In this document: one piece after another, positions 25,771 through 41,699 of the stretch | Position numbering within the stretch: position 1 is the first letter of the stretch | Layout of the letters: each line of letters opens with the position of its first letter | Assembly (NCBI RefSeq): GCF_033568475.1 | Contig: NC_133123.1 | Location: 5,890,001-5,954,000 of the forward strand | Direction of reading: 5' to 3' | From: Henckelia pumila | Lineage: Eukaryota; Streptophyta; Magnoliopsida; Lamiales; Gesneriaceae | DNA: 64,000 nt | Position numbers and translations under genes: made by a program | The notes under the pieces: model-generated | The model's input: the letters and a program-made list of their open reading frames with translations, nothing else | Database searches by the model: none | Told to the model about the DNA's origin: nothing

Positions 25771-26309
25771 TATGGGTGCAAACGAGTCGAGTTCGAGTAT
25801 CATATTACTCGAGTTCGAGCTCGAACTCGTTTTTTGTTTACTCGAACTCGAACTCGAGCTCGAGCTCGATCGAGTGAATAATTTCATACTCGAGCTCGAA
25901 TCGTGTATATTTTGAGCTACTCGAGTTCGAGCTCAAAAAATAAACATATATATAAATATTTTTGTTGACAGTAACATATATATAAATAAATATATATTAT
26001 ATATATTTTATATTATTTATATTATATATATTATATTTATATATTATTATGTTTTATAATATAAAAATACATATAAATATAATATTATAGTTATATATAT
26101 TTTTCTCTAAAAAATAGTTATATATATTTTTAAATTATTTTTATTTATATAATTATATATTTTTATATAATTTTTATTTTTATTTATATAATTATATATA
26201 TATCTTATCGCCACTCGAACAAAAACAAATGAAGCTCGAGCTTGACTCGAGCTTTTGACCTAACTACTCACGAGCTACCCACTAGTAGTTTGATTCCCTT
26301 ACACCTCTA
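25771..26309. mobile_element. hAT-type MITE with CTCGAG-rich arms
   Basis: The termini TATGGGTGCAAACGA and, inverted, TAGAGGTGTAAGGGA match at 10 of 15 positions. Flanks aacacaat (25763-25770) and agcacaat (26310-26317) form an 8-bp target duplication with one mismatch. The left arm (25780-25935) and right arm (26215-26280) are made of overlapping GAGCTCGA / GAGTTCGA words that pair with each other, and the middle is almost pure AT. No coding capacity; the open frame over the left arm merely repeats L-E-L-E. Confidence 0.72.
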
Positions 26310-26317
26310 AGCACAAT

Positions 26318-27385
26318 ATATTGCAACTAAAAAAATAGTAACAATCACAGTATATTGCTTTATATGTCTATCTACGTGACTCATAAGGTTCGAAGGATGT
26401 TGGAGTTGGTGGAACATGTAAATATTTAAACAGTGATCTGAATTTTTATTATTCTGACTAATACCTTATGTTACAAGCCTATTTCATAGGCTTATTCAAC
26501 GATTTACCTAGCTAACGTGATTTGAATGCTACTGCGTTAGTATATATACTTACCAAATTTGTACCTAATGATAGCGATTACTACTGGTTTTCATGTCATA
26601 ATAATAATAAAAGAACACTGAACACACTGATATAAAATGTTTTTGACCTCAAAATTTGATTTAATATGCATCGTTAAATATACAGGAGTAGAAGTATAAG
26701 AACTAGTCATTCCAATCAGCGGTAAAAACTTACTTTGTATTTGAGTAAATAGAATTTACTGAATTTGTATGAAAAGCAATCAAATCGAATTGGTTGTTGT
26801 CCCAATGGGGTGTTCAACTGCAAGCTATTGCGTTAATCCGAAAATTTACCTAGTGCGCATCGAAAAATAGCAGCTGCGGGTTTCAAGTTATAATAATAAT
26901 AAAAAATAATCAAAGTTATTAAACTAATTAACTAATTCGATCTGATTTTATTTAAAAAAATAATCAAAGTTATTAAACTAACTAATTCGATCTGATTTTA
27001 TTTGAGTTGAACATAGATTTTATTTTTTTACACCCTACAAACGCATGAATCATGAGTCATGAGACTCATGACCCTTCTTTCCCCGTCCAAAATTAGTGGT
27101 CAAAATCAATAATAATAAAACCATAAAAATTCGAAATATTCAAGTATATAACCTCCCTTTCACGCCGAACCACTGGTTCCATTAAATTAAAATAATTTAA
27201 TATTTTATGGGCTTTTTTTTAATTATTTCACAAAAAAGAGACCCACTACAAAAAGGGCAAAATATAGCAAAATCCAACCGACTGTTTTGAAAATTTTGGA
27301 GTTTTGTGTTAAAGTACATACGACGTCAAAAATATAAAACATGTGTATGTAAGGTCCACACGGATGCCTAAGTTTCAGCATATCA
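26318..27385. other. Intergenic, with a local tandem duplication
   Basis: No gene seen. At 26901-27004 a unit of about 53 bp, starting AAAAAATAATCAAAGTTATT, is present twice in tandem with a small deletion in the second copy. Confidence 0.55.
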
Positions 27386-27394
27386 TTTTAAAAT

Positions 27395-27707
27395 GGGAAA
27401 ATTGCAAATTTAGTCCTGTATGTTTGTCACTTTGCGATTTTGGTCCTTTATGTTTTCACATTTCAGTTTTAGTCCTGTATGTTTCGATTTTTGGCAATTT
27501 CGGTCCTTTTTCTTCGAAAATGCTGACGTGGCACTGTACACGTCAGCTCCACATCAGCATTGAATTTGTGCCACGTCAGCGCCACATCGGAAAAAGGACT
27601 AAAATTGCCAAAAAAATAAAGATAGCGGACTAAAACTGCAATCTGAAAATATAAAGGACCAAAATCGCAAAGTGACAAACATACAGGACCAAAAAAGCAA
27701 TTTTCCC
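27395..27707 (+). mobile_element. Mutator-like MITE, 313 bp, copy 1
   Basis: The ends GGGAAAATTGC and GCAATTTTCCC are exact inverted repeats, and the arms keep pairing for over 100 bp. The flanking 9-mers TTTTAAAAT (27386-27394 and 27708-27716) are identical, as expected for Mutator-like insertion. A copy of the same length lies inverted at 51712-52024. Open frames on both strands are by-products of the palindromic arms. Confidence 0.9.
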
Positions 27708-27716
27708 TTTTAAAAT

Positions 27717-28176
27717 CATGGAAAAATCTATAAAAAATTATTGAGATTAATAAAAAAACAGTAATTTTTTTAATAAATGGATTGTCTTTGAATTAACCTA
27801 CTTAATTAGGTGAAGACAAAAAGTACTTGGATTTGCATCGTTTGATCAGAATTTTGATTCATAATCTAGAAGGATATGCACAGGTTAACTAGGCACTCGC
27901 ACATTTTCATATTCAACATTATAAACAAATAATGTCACCAAGACTCGAATTATTGATCAAATTTTATTCATTTTTAATACAACTTTAGATACATGTAAAG
28001 CAGATTAGATACATAAAATGAATGCAATACGTTGAAACTCACTTGCTAAGTTTACTGCATTAATCTAGAAGTTTGTCAAATTAACACCGAAGAATTGATC
28101 TAAAAAAGTATTCAGCTTGTTTTTTTTTAAATAATAACAATAATAATAATATTATCACTTTATAGAAAGCGTTGAT
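27717..28176. other. Intergenic, AT-rich, nothing recognised
   Basis: Separates two transposon-derived elements; no credible exons or RNA genes. Confidence 0.5.
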
Positions 28177-28186
28177 GTAATACAGT

Positions 28187-29644
28187 GGGCTAATGGCATT
28201 TCACCCTTTGTGAAATATCTATATACCACAAAACCCCCTATAAAAAATAATTAGCTATAAAGTTCTTTATTTTTCAAATAATTAGCTAAAAAATTTTTGC
28301 AATGAAAATTATAGTTACACGTGCTTGAAATGCAATTTGTCATATTTTTTGAACTTTTTATTTCTACAAATGACAAAAATACCCTCAAGTCTATTAGTAA
28401 TTTAGTATATTACTTATTATTGGGTTTTTTCTTGGACCTTGGTTCAACTATTTAAATGTGATTTTTGAATTTTATTATTTTAATTTTTTTAAATTTTATG
28501 AAGTTGGAAAACACCATTATTTGAAATAGTTAATTCACGAAATTTCTCACCAAACATGTGTTTTTATTATGTTGTACTGTTAAAAATAAATAAATAATGC
28601 AAAACATTAATAATATTATTGGTAATAAAAAAGTAACATTCAACAGAAAAATAATAAAAATAGTAGTGAAATTTGAATACAATATAAGGGTGTTTAAAAA
28701 TCAAATTATTCAAGTTAAAAGAATTTATCAAAATAAAAATATATAATTAATGAAATTCTAAACTTTTATGATTTCTTTAAATAAATTAATATTTGAATTA
28801 ACGATTGATCTTTAATGTATCTCATTGCATTGAGCCGGATTATTCGAATATAATTTGATTTTACATTATTAAAATTTCTATCTAATTAAAATCATTGTAT
28901 AATTATACTTAAAGATTTCTCGCTTTCAAGTATTATAGAAAATTTGGGTCGTAAAATCAAAACAAATTTAAAATGATTTATTAATTTAAATTATATGATT
29001 GAGAAAATTGATTAAATTTTTTTTTTTATATCATCTTGAATAATAACAACATGTGATTAATTTTGAATCATTTGAGAGATAAAGAAAAATGGATTTTTTA
29101 CTCATGTATGTATAATTGAAAGTTAACTGAATAGTTATTTCATTTTGCTAATGTTATTAATTCCATGTTAGACGTTTTATTATTATTATAATTTATTTAA
29201 TATGTTTTAGACTATTAATTCTAAAATAATTACTTTTATTTCGTATTATTAATTCTTATATTCATTTGAATATTACTATTTTTATTTAGTTTATTATTAT
29301 AACCAATCATATTATTAATGATTTTTATTATGAATTTTAAAAATTACAAAATAATAAAAATAACATGTTTGGTTAGCAAGTTGGTGAATTCACTATTTCA
29401 AATAGAAAAAGTTAATCACAAATAATATTATAAAAAAATTGAGGGTATTTATGTCATTTTAGCTAATAAAAAATGAAAATAAGCAAGACATTTTGTATTT
29501 CAAGCACGTGCAACAATAATTGTTGACGTAAGAGTTTTTTAGCTAATAATTTGAAAAATGAAGGACTTGATAGCTAATTATTTTTTTATTGGAGGTTTTT
29601 ATGCTATATAGATATTTCACAAGGAGGCAAAACGCTATTAGCCC
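28187..29644. mobile_element. Non-autonomous Mutator-like element with long terminal inverted repeats
   Basis: About 210 bp at the left (28187-28395) pairs with about 210 bp at the right (29435-29644); the termini read GGGCTAATGGC and, inverted, GGGCTAATAGC. The flanks gtaatacagt (28177-28186) and gcaatacagt (29645-29654) are a 10-bp duplication with one mismatch. The 1.04-kb middle is AT-rich and has no transposase frame, so the element depended on a helper. Confidence 0.78.
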
Positions 29645-29654
29645 GCAATACAGT

Positions 29655-30608
29655 GATTTTAGTTTATTTTTTTGTTGGAAGATAGTATTTTTATTTCATT
29701 GGCTTTAAAGGGATGACTATTTACTCTATTTGAATTTATAGATTTTTTTGAATCTGATTAAATAAATGGATAATTAATTATGAAGATTTTCGGATTTGAA
29801 GATAAAAACAAATTTGGTAACATTTTATCCATATTCGATCAAATATCCAAATAAAATTATATATATATATATCTATAAATATGTTTATACATACATACAT
29901 ATTATTTTTTAACTAGCGATAACGTACATGCGTTGCGTGTGTAATGTAATACATAAATATTATGTGTGGTGTGTATAATTATATAACATTTATTTTTAAA
30001 GTGTGTTCTCTTAATATGATATGTTTTTTTTTCTTGTAATTTGACACTTTTATGGGTTTTGTTTGTTTTTATTTTTATTTTTTTTGCAATTTGAGATTGA
30101 CATACCAAGAGACTTACTTAAGTGCTCTTGCTTAATATATAGTATATAGATATTAAAAAAATATTAATTCTAATATGTTTTTGCTGAAAGCATGAAAGAG
30201 GATAGTTTGATTTTTGTCGGATAATATAGTTGAGTTAAACTATTTATAAAATTTTGTTCAGCTTGCTAATTTGTTTTTTTTTTTTAATTTTTCTATCATT
30301 CTGTTAAGAATTCGGAAAATATGTCTAGCTTTATCCAAATAATTAAAGTTTGAAAAAAAAAATACAATAGTAGATTGTAAAATATTTGTGTAAATACAAT
30401 TGTATGAGGATGATGTTAAACTTGAATAGAACATCAGGATGAAGATGAGGGTAAATACAAATACAATGGATGTAGATTTGAGAGAGAAGATATAAAATCC
30501 TAATCGAATCCGATCGATTGATATCCGTAATGAACTTTGGTTAAAAAAAAATAACGTTTATTGAGGAAAAAAAATTAATTTTATTAAAAATAAACATTAT
30601 ACTACACA
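29655..30608. other. Intergenic upstream of MPK20
   Basis: AT-rich with no credible exon. The 68-residue reverse frame at 29902-30108 is low-complexity and not supported. Confidence 0.5.
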
Positions 30609-30616
30609 TATATATA
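30609..30616 (+). promoter_or_regulatory. Candidate TATA box of the MPK20-like gene
   Basis: TATATATA about 540 bp upstream of the ATG. The following sequence turns pyrimidine-rich (CTCTCACTCTACTC near 30750), as in a plant 5' leader, so the gene would have a leader of roughly 500 bases. Confidence 0.4.
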
Positions 30617-31150
30617 GGCAGGCAGCTCCGCCATTGCCACGGATACGTAGCGTAGACCTTTTGGCAAGCATCGTTTAATTACTGAATATAAACACACACA
30701 CACAGAGTCATCTGCTGTATTTACAAAACCCCTTTCGCCCCCAACTTTCTCTCACTCTACTCTGTGTCGGTGACAGATCTCAACAACACCCCCACACCCC
30801 ACCAGCTGGAAACGGTTCCTTTAGATCCACACATTCTCACACTCTTTGTTTACTTGCATTTAATATTTGCAGAAGAGGGTGATTTTTTTTTTTTGTGTTG
30901 GTAGAGGAAACTTGGTGGTGGGTTTTGATGTTCTGTGATTGTTGCTGAATGAAGATGAAGGAGAATACTTGCGGTGCATGAAGGATCGGTTTCTGTTTGA
31001 TTTCACTGGTAATTCCAGGCGGAAGAGGTGGGATTCCTCCTCTGAGATCAGAAGCGGCGGTCGATGGAGGAAACGTGGTTCTAGATTTTTTTTTTGTTTG
31101 AATTGAGGGTTGCTGCGGAAATTATTTGAGGGTTTTGAATTTCGTCGACA

Positions 31151-36635
<5,485 letters not shown>

Positions 36636-36839
36636 AGAAAGGTTTGAAGTTAATGGAGTGAAAATGGTGAGATTTAATGGATGGTGGATTCGGACCTATA
36701 ATCCTTTGTTGGGAGGATTGAACACATTGTAATCATTGGTGTGGTGTACAGAAGGGGAAACATAGTTTCTTGTGAGAGCCGATACGTCTCTTTTAGTCGT
36801 GGGATCTCTTGAAAATTTCACATCTCTATGAATAATAAG

Positions 36840-37935
36840 ATGGCATAAAGTTTACGGTTGCAAAATTTGTTGTTGCTTTTTTTATTGGAAAAGGTGGAAT
36901 AATTTGTTTTAGGCGGTCAAAGAATTTTTGAGATACCAGTCCAAATTATTTTCTTGTTGGCAAGAATTCAGTTCAACCTTCCATGGCGTCATTCGACTTG
37001 TGTCATGATTTATCGTGGTAGTGTGAAAACAATGTATATTTTTTTTATGGAAGGGAAGATATCTTTAACATCAAATCAAGCGATTCTCCAACTTTTTTAC
37101 TGTCATCTCAATCTGTGTGGCATGTGAAGGCAAATAGAGAATCATTAAATTAATCGTACTTCCTCCTATAATCGAATCAGATCTTGTCTTTACTAATGGC
37201 AACTGATCCAAGAATTTACTTATTACGAATGCACGAAAAAAATTTAAAGTAATGCAAGCAAATGTCGTGTGTGGCGGTAACAAAATGGGGGTAGATTTTG
37301 CTAGCTAGGTGGTGTAATGTGATCACATGGAACCCTAAATGCCCTACGGTGTCTCCTAAAAGTCATAATTACTAAACTCACCCTAAAATTTCCTCTACAG
37401 CCGACTCATGTCCCCTTCTAGGAAACACCATTACTTGTCTTTTATTATACTAATACAAATTAAATGCACACATACGGACCTCTCTTTGAATCAATTATCT
37501 ACGTACATATCATATATTTTATGCGTAAATTAAAGTAAAAAAATTAAACCAAATATTTAGAATATTGGCCTCGATTGTTTTATGTGGCTAATTATGGGAA
37601 TAGGGTGGTGGAGGTGTGGGGCTCTAAAAGACCATAGAGGGCGAAGACATAAGCTAGGGGATGCACATGGGGGGAGGGGAGAATTAAGGTGTAGGGTTCG
37701 AGAATTTCATGTGATAACATGTGCTTTTAACCTTTTCAAGCTGCCACCCTATACATCCGCCCTTAATTCGTCCCCACGACTTTCCTAGATCTCATTTTAT
37801 AAATTACATTTTTTTTTCAATGTGAATGATGAGTTATAACTTATAAGAGACCATTGTGAATATTTTAACCAAATTATGATACATGCATGTCGAATTTTAT
37901 GCGCAAAAATTATGATTATTCACCATAAACAAGTG
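36840..37935. other. MPK20 3' flank and PAR-like promoter region
   Basis: The MPK20 transcript probably ends near 36850, after an AATAATAAGATGGCATAAAG signal. The rest is upstream DNA of the PAR-like gene, with a G-rich patch at 37610-37690. No exons seen. Confidence 0.5.
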
Positions 37936-37939
37936 TGTT

Positions 37940-37945
37940 TATATA
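37940..37945 (+). promoter_or_regulatory. TATA box deciding the PAR-like start
   Basis: TATATA within GTTTATATAGACC. An in-frame ATG at 37950 is only 4 bp downstream, upstream of any likely cap site, so translation must start at a later ATG. Confidence 0.6.
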
Positions 37946-38081
37946 GACCATGGTAGGACCAGCTTCGTTGGCATTGACATTTCTTTCTTCCGCAAATAAT
38001 TTAAGACACAACCCCCCCTCCATTTCCTCGTATCTCTCCATCCTTAAATCTCTTTCTTTCTCCCCTTCGATTCTTTCTTTA

Positions 38082-38438
38082 ATGAAGAATTCCGACACAA
38101 CTATCCCCACCTCCGAACCCGAATTAACCGACGCCGCATTATCGGAAAAACCAACGGTGAAGGGCAGAAGGAGAAGAACCCACACGAGGAAGATGACGAT
38201 CTCGAGAGACGACATCGAAGAATGCAGGGAAAAAGATGAGGATGATGATGATCAGTTTGAGAAGAAGATTGTGGCGTTGAAGAAAATAGTGCCCGGAGGT
38301 GAAACTCTAGCGGTGGAGAATCTGTTTGAAGAGACTGCGGATTATATAGCGTCGTTGCAGTACAAAGTGGAGGCTTTGAGGTTTCTTGTCACCTTTGTTG
38401 AATGCTCCCAAAATAATAAACGGAAGCTTGGTGGTTAA
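38082..38438 (+). CDS. PAR1: Atypical HLH transcription cofactor, PAR1/PAR2-like
   Basis: PAR1 and PAR2 are small nuclear HLH proteins that lack a DNA-binding basic region and restrain shade-avoidance growth by sequestering PIF and BR-pathway factors. The intronless frame gives 118 residues, close to Arabidopsis PAR1. The HLH covers about residues 64-105 (K-I-V-A-L-K-K-I-V-P-G-G, then E-N-L-F-E-E-T-A-D-Y-I, then L-Q-Y-K-V), preceded by an Arg-rich patch (G-R-R-R-R) and an acidic run (D-D-D-D), and the protein ends K-L-G-G, like K-F-G-G in PAR1. The catalogue frame opens at 37950, but the TATA box at 37940 rules that start out; 38082 gives the family length. It lies next to MPK20, as in Arabidopsis. 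PAR1 and PAR2 cannot be told apart here. Confidence 0.87.
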   Translation: MKNSDTTIPTSEPELTDAALSEKPTVKGRRRRTHTRKMTISRDDIEECREKDEDDDDQFEKKIVALKKIVPGGETLAVENLFEETADYIASLQYKVEALRFLVTFVECSQNNKRKLGG

Positions 38439-39389
38439 TTGATTCGTAAACACATGCTTTTTCTTCATTTTATAAGTTATAACATTATTATTATTTGCTC
38501 TTTAAAAAAATTATGACATTATATATATATAGATCTTGATTTATGATAAAAGTTTTTTTTTTTTTTCCAATATTCTATTTCCTTATGGCTATGATATCGA
38601 TCAAAAACTTAGTGCACATCTTCAATCAATAATATTATATTGTTTTTTGGATCACCGAACATGCATGCTCATGACAAAAAGCGAGATATTAATTAAGGTA
38701 AATGATGTGATTTATATCAAAATTAAAGAAAACTTAACCGATGAGTTTAAAGTACTCAATTGCTTTTTTTTTTTTAATTTTTTCACTTTATTACATTTTT
38801 AGTTTTTGGCATCAGTGCTTTCAAGTATACATATACACGAATTGATAAACAAATAATTAATGTGTCTCCCACCACCCTGCACTAACAGTAGTTACTAGTT
38901 ACTGCATGCATGTGAATAATAATAACATTGATAATTAATCATCACTTAACTCAACTTCAAAAGTTAGCTAAAAAAAAAATCAATTACCTAAATCTATATA
39001 TTAAACTTCAAAGATATTTACGCAATCGATGTTAGACATAATTAACACATCAACATATATATATATAGCTAGCTAGAGATCGAAAAAATATAGTTTAAAT
39101 TGTTGTGCACATTATTCAAATGCATAAGTGTCTTCACTGTTATATATTAATATTACTGTTATTATTACAATTTATTTATTTTTTTAAAAAAGAAATAACC
39201 AATGACATTAATGTTATAAATTATGATATCAGAAAAAGACCACGAAATCTTGGGATTTCGAAACAGGCATATTCATGGATCAGCCACAACGTGATGGGCG
39301 GTACCACTTGCATTGAAAGAAAAAACAAATTATATTATAATATTTACACCCTCACTTTTTCTACCTTTCAATTTCGCGACATGAGATTT
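38439..39389. other. Intergenic, AT-rich, no gene seen
   Basis: Includes the PAR-like 3' UTR. The open frame 39105-39443 begins in AT-rich DNA and runs into the MITE at 39390, so it is not credible. Confidence 0.5.
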
Positions 39390-39575
39390 GGAAAAATGTT
39401 AAATGTACACTTTGATTTACATAAATTAATAATTCTCTTATAATTTTTCTCATTAAATACAAAACTATCCATGATAAGAAATAAATATCTCGTTAGTCAA
39501 AGAAAGTTTTGTAATTAATAAATAAAGGTGTAAACCAAAGTATACACTATGGTGCATGTACATCTAGCATTACTC
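39390..39575. mobile_element. Short Mutator-like MITE, copy 2
   Basis: 186 bp, with AATGTTAAATGTACAC near the left end and, inverted, AATGCTAGATGTACAT near the right. The flanks atgagattt (39381-39389) and ataagattt (39576-39584) are a 9-bp duplication with one mismatch. Same family as 561-742. Confidence 0.62.
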
Positions 39576-40220
39576 ATAAGATTTATATTTATTCTAACAA
39601 CGTCTTGTTATTTTGTATAAAATCTTTCCAACTTGTCATGTTGTTCTAGAAACCCAGAGAAGAATACATTATACATGTGAATTCAGCCCGCCCTTTTGGC
39701 ACAGAAGGAAAATTACCGACCCAACTTACTTATTTTATATGGTATAGTTGGCTGTTTCGACAAACCTAACCAATTTTATGTCCAAATTGATATGGTGTGC
39801 CGACTCATCATTTTGACATGTTAGAGAAATTATCAATCAAACCTATTTATTTTGTATAATAACACGAACTGCATGTCAATTTTGACATATCTAGATCCTC
39901 ACACAACCAGGAAATTATATATTTAAAACAATTAATAGATAGATTTTATTAAAATTTTATTTGTGAATAATGAATTACGATGTTTAGAATAATGTTTTGT
40001 CGCTATTAAATTGACTAATAATCTGTTACATTATAAGTTCAGATTAAACAGTGAAATTTAAAATCAATTTCAGTAAATATTTCTCACCATGTTTTGTGTG
40101 CTAGTATACTATGGCCGAAGCAAACATTTTCCGCGTTGTTATATAGGTACAATACACTGGATTTAACTATTTAAGGGTCAATAATTGTTTAAGAAAATAT
40201 TTAAAATTTCCGAATATAAA
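39576..40220. other. Intergenic, nothing recognised
   Basis: AT-rich spacer before the PMD-like promoter; no exons seen. Confidence 0.45.
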
Positions 40221-40740
40221 ATGATGGGCCTTTGGATAAATTGGATTATGTTATTTCGTTTTGCAGGCTGGTCCTTTGGGTAAATTGGATTTTGTGATTT
40301 CCTTTTGCAGGCCAAGGCCCACCACACTTCTGAAAGCACCGTGGCCAGTGGCCACTTCGCGACAGCCCACCACACGTGCTACGAACATTTCTGAAAGCGC
40401 GGCGGCCAATTATCCCAAACCCTAATTTGGCATTTTTGGAGAGGGAAGGGCAATATATCGTAAATTTTTGCTTCGTCGGAAATCCGATTTGACGCCGTTA
40501 TTGCCGTTTGTTTTGCCACATTTGGTTCGCTGCTTTGGATATTTTGGTTGAGGTCTGCTATTAGCTTAAACTAAATACATAATGCTGTTTTTGTTTATTT
40601 ATTTTGTAATTTTAGAGTATAATCATCGAGCTTTGTGATCTCGTCGAATGTTTTATTTTTTTTCTAATTACTAAAAATTGAAATGATTTCTTGTTTGTCG
40701 GCTCAATTTTGATGCTTTTTTTTTTGGTCTTGTTTAGGGA
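40221..40740 (+). promoter_or_regulatory. Promoter and leader of the PMD-like gene
   Basis: Two Site II-type words (ATGGGCC near 40225 and GGCCCA near 40315), a G-box (CACGTG at 40373) and a telo-box (AAACCCTAA near 40418) lie in the 500 bp before the ATG. This combination is usual in promoters of broadly expressed plant genes. A unit of about 45 bp (TTTGGRTAAATTGGATT core) is duplicated in tandem at 40224-40312. A leader intron is likely from about 40553 to 40737. Confidence 0.55.
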
Positions 40741-40746
40741 TAAGAA

Positions 40747-41637
40747 ATGGCAGATGAGACGATGATCAATGGGGAAGTTTTCGATGATCCGGAATTGGAA
40801 ATTACTGGGGATGATGCGTCGGATGCTTCAGGGCTCAATCAGAAGGTCGATGACCTTAAGCAAGAAAACAATGAAATTGCACGGGAGAACCGGGAATATA
40901 AGCAGAGGATTGATTTGTTGAAGGACTCTGTCAACGTGTTAAGAGATGAGAATGTGGAGCTAAAAAAAAAGGTTGATGAAGCAAAGTCAGAAAATAAGGC
41001 TTTAGGAGCAGTGGCAGCTAGAGCTGCAGAACTGGAAGCTGAGGTAGCAAGGCTGCAGCATGATCTGGTTTCTACCATTAGCGATTTGCAGGAGTCGACT
41101 ATTGAATTATCCGATTTGAAGAGGGATTTGACAGGGGTGAAAGATAGGGAAAAGGAGAAGGATGTTAAGTTGGAGGCCTTGCAGAAAGAGAAGAACTTGC
41201 TGTTGTCCAAAGTTGAGGATTTGGTGGTAGTGCAAAGCAGTATTAGGGGTGAATTGGAGGGAAAAGATAAGTATATCTCGGATTTGAAGAAGAAAGTCGA
41301 CGACTTGGAGTGGGCTGTGGGAAGAATCAAGACTTTGGAGTCGTTGAAGAATGATTTGGAGAAGACAGTTGAGAAAATGAAGGTGGAAATAGGCGATTTA
41401 GAGAGTAGAGTGGATGAAAAGGAAGAGATGATTAACGATTTCATAATGAAGGAAAGAGCAGTTCTGGATGATGTTTATGGTGTTATTAATGGGAACGCTG
41501 CAGTCGTGGATGGAAGGAAGGGATTCATTGGTAATTTGAAGCAAAAGGATTGGGTGGTGATGGCTGGCTCAACCTTTGCTGCCGTAGCTGTGATGGGGGT
41601 CGCCTGTTATATTCATCAGGCTGCCAGGAAACAATGA
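40747..41637 (+). CDS. PMD1: Tail-anchored coiled-coil protein, peroxisomal and mitochondrial division factor (PMD1/2)-like
   Basis: PMD1 and PMD2 are plant coiled-coil proteins tail-anchored in peroxisomal and mitochondrial outer membranes that promote organelle proliferation and division. This intronless frame gives 296 residues: an acidic N-terminus (to about 28), near-continuous heptad coiled coil (about 30-245, rich in L, E and K), then a C-terminal hydrophobic segment (about 271-290, W-V-V-M-A-G-S-T-F-A-A-V-A-V-M-G) and a short basic tail (H-Q-A-A-R-K-Q). With no signal peptide and one C-terminal membrane segment, it has tail-anchor topology. Coiled-coil proteins diverge fast, so the name leans on architecture and on its neighbours: in Arabidopsis PMD1 lies between PAR2 and PGPP1. 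The reverse-strand frame at 40839-41444 is an antisense shadow. Confidence 0.82.
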   Translation: MADETMINGEVFDDPELEITGDDASDASGLNQKVDDLKQENNEIARENREYKQRIDLLKDSVNVLRDENVELKKKVDEAKSENKALGAVAARAAELEAEVARLQHDLVSTISDLQESTIELSDLKRDLTGVKDREKEKDVKLEALQKEKNLLLSKVEDLVVVQSSIRGELEGKDKYISDLKKKVDDLEWAVGRIKTLESLKNDLEKTVEKMKVEIGDLESRVDEKEEMINDFIMKERAVLDDVYGVINGNAAVVDGRKGFIGNLKQKDWVVMAGSTFAAVAVMGVACYIHQAARKQ

Positions 41638-41699
41638 TTCCCTCATAATTAACATTTCCAAGTCGTAGAGGTGAGAAAGGCTTTCTGAATGGAGAAGAT

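Noticed and set aside
37950-38081. N-terminal 44-residue extension of the PAR-like protein
   Set aside because: It starts four bases after the TATA box and lacks family similarity.
40839-41444. 201-codon open frame on the minus strand
   Set aside because: Antisense to the PMD-like gene; its Ser/Phe-rich composition is the mirror of Glu/Lys/Leu coiled-coil codons.
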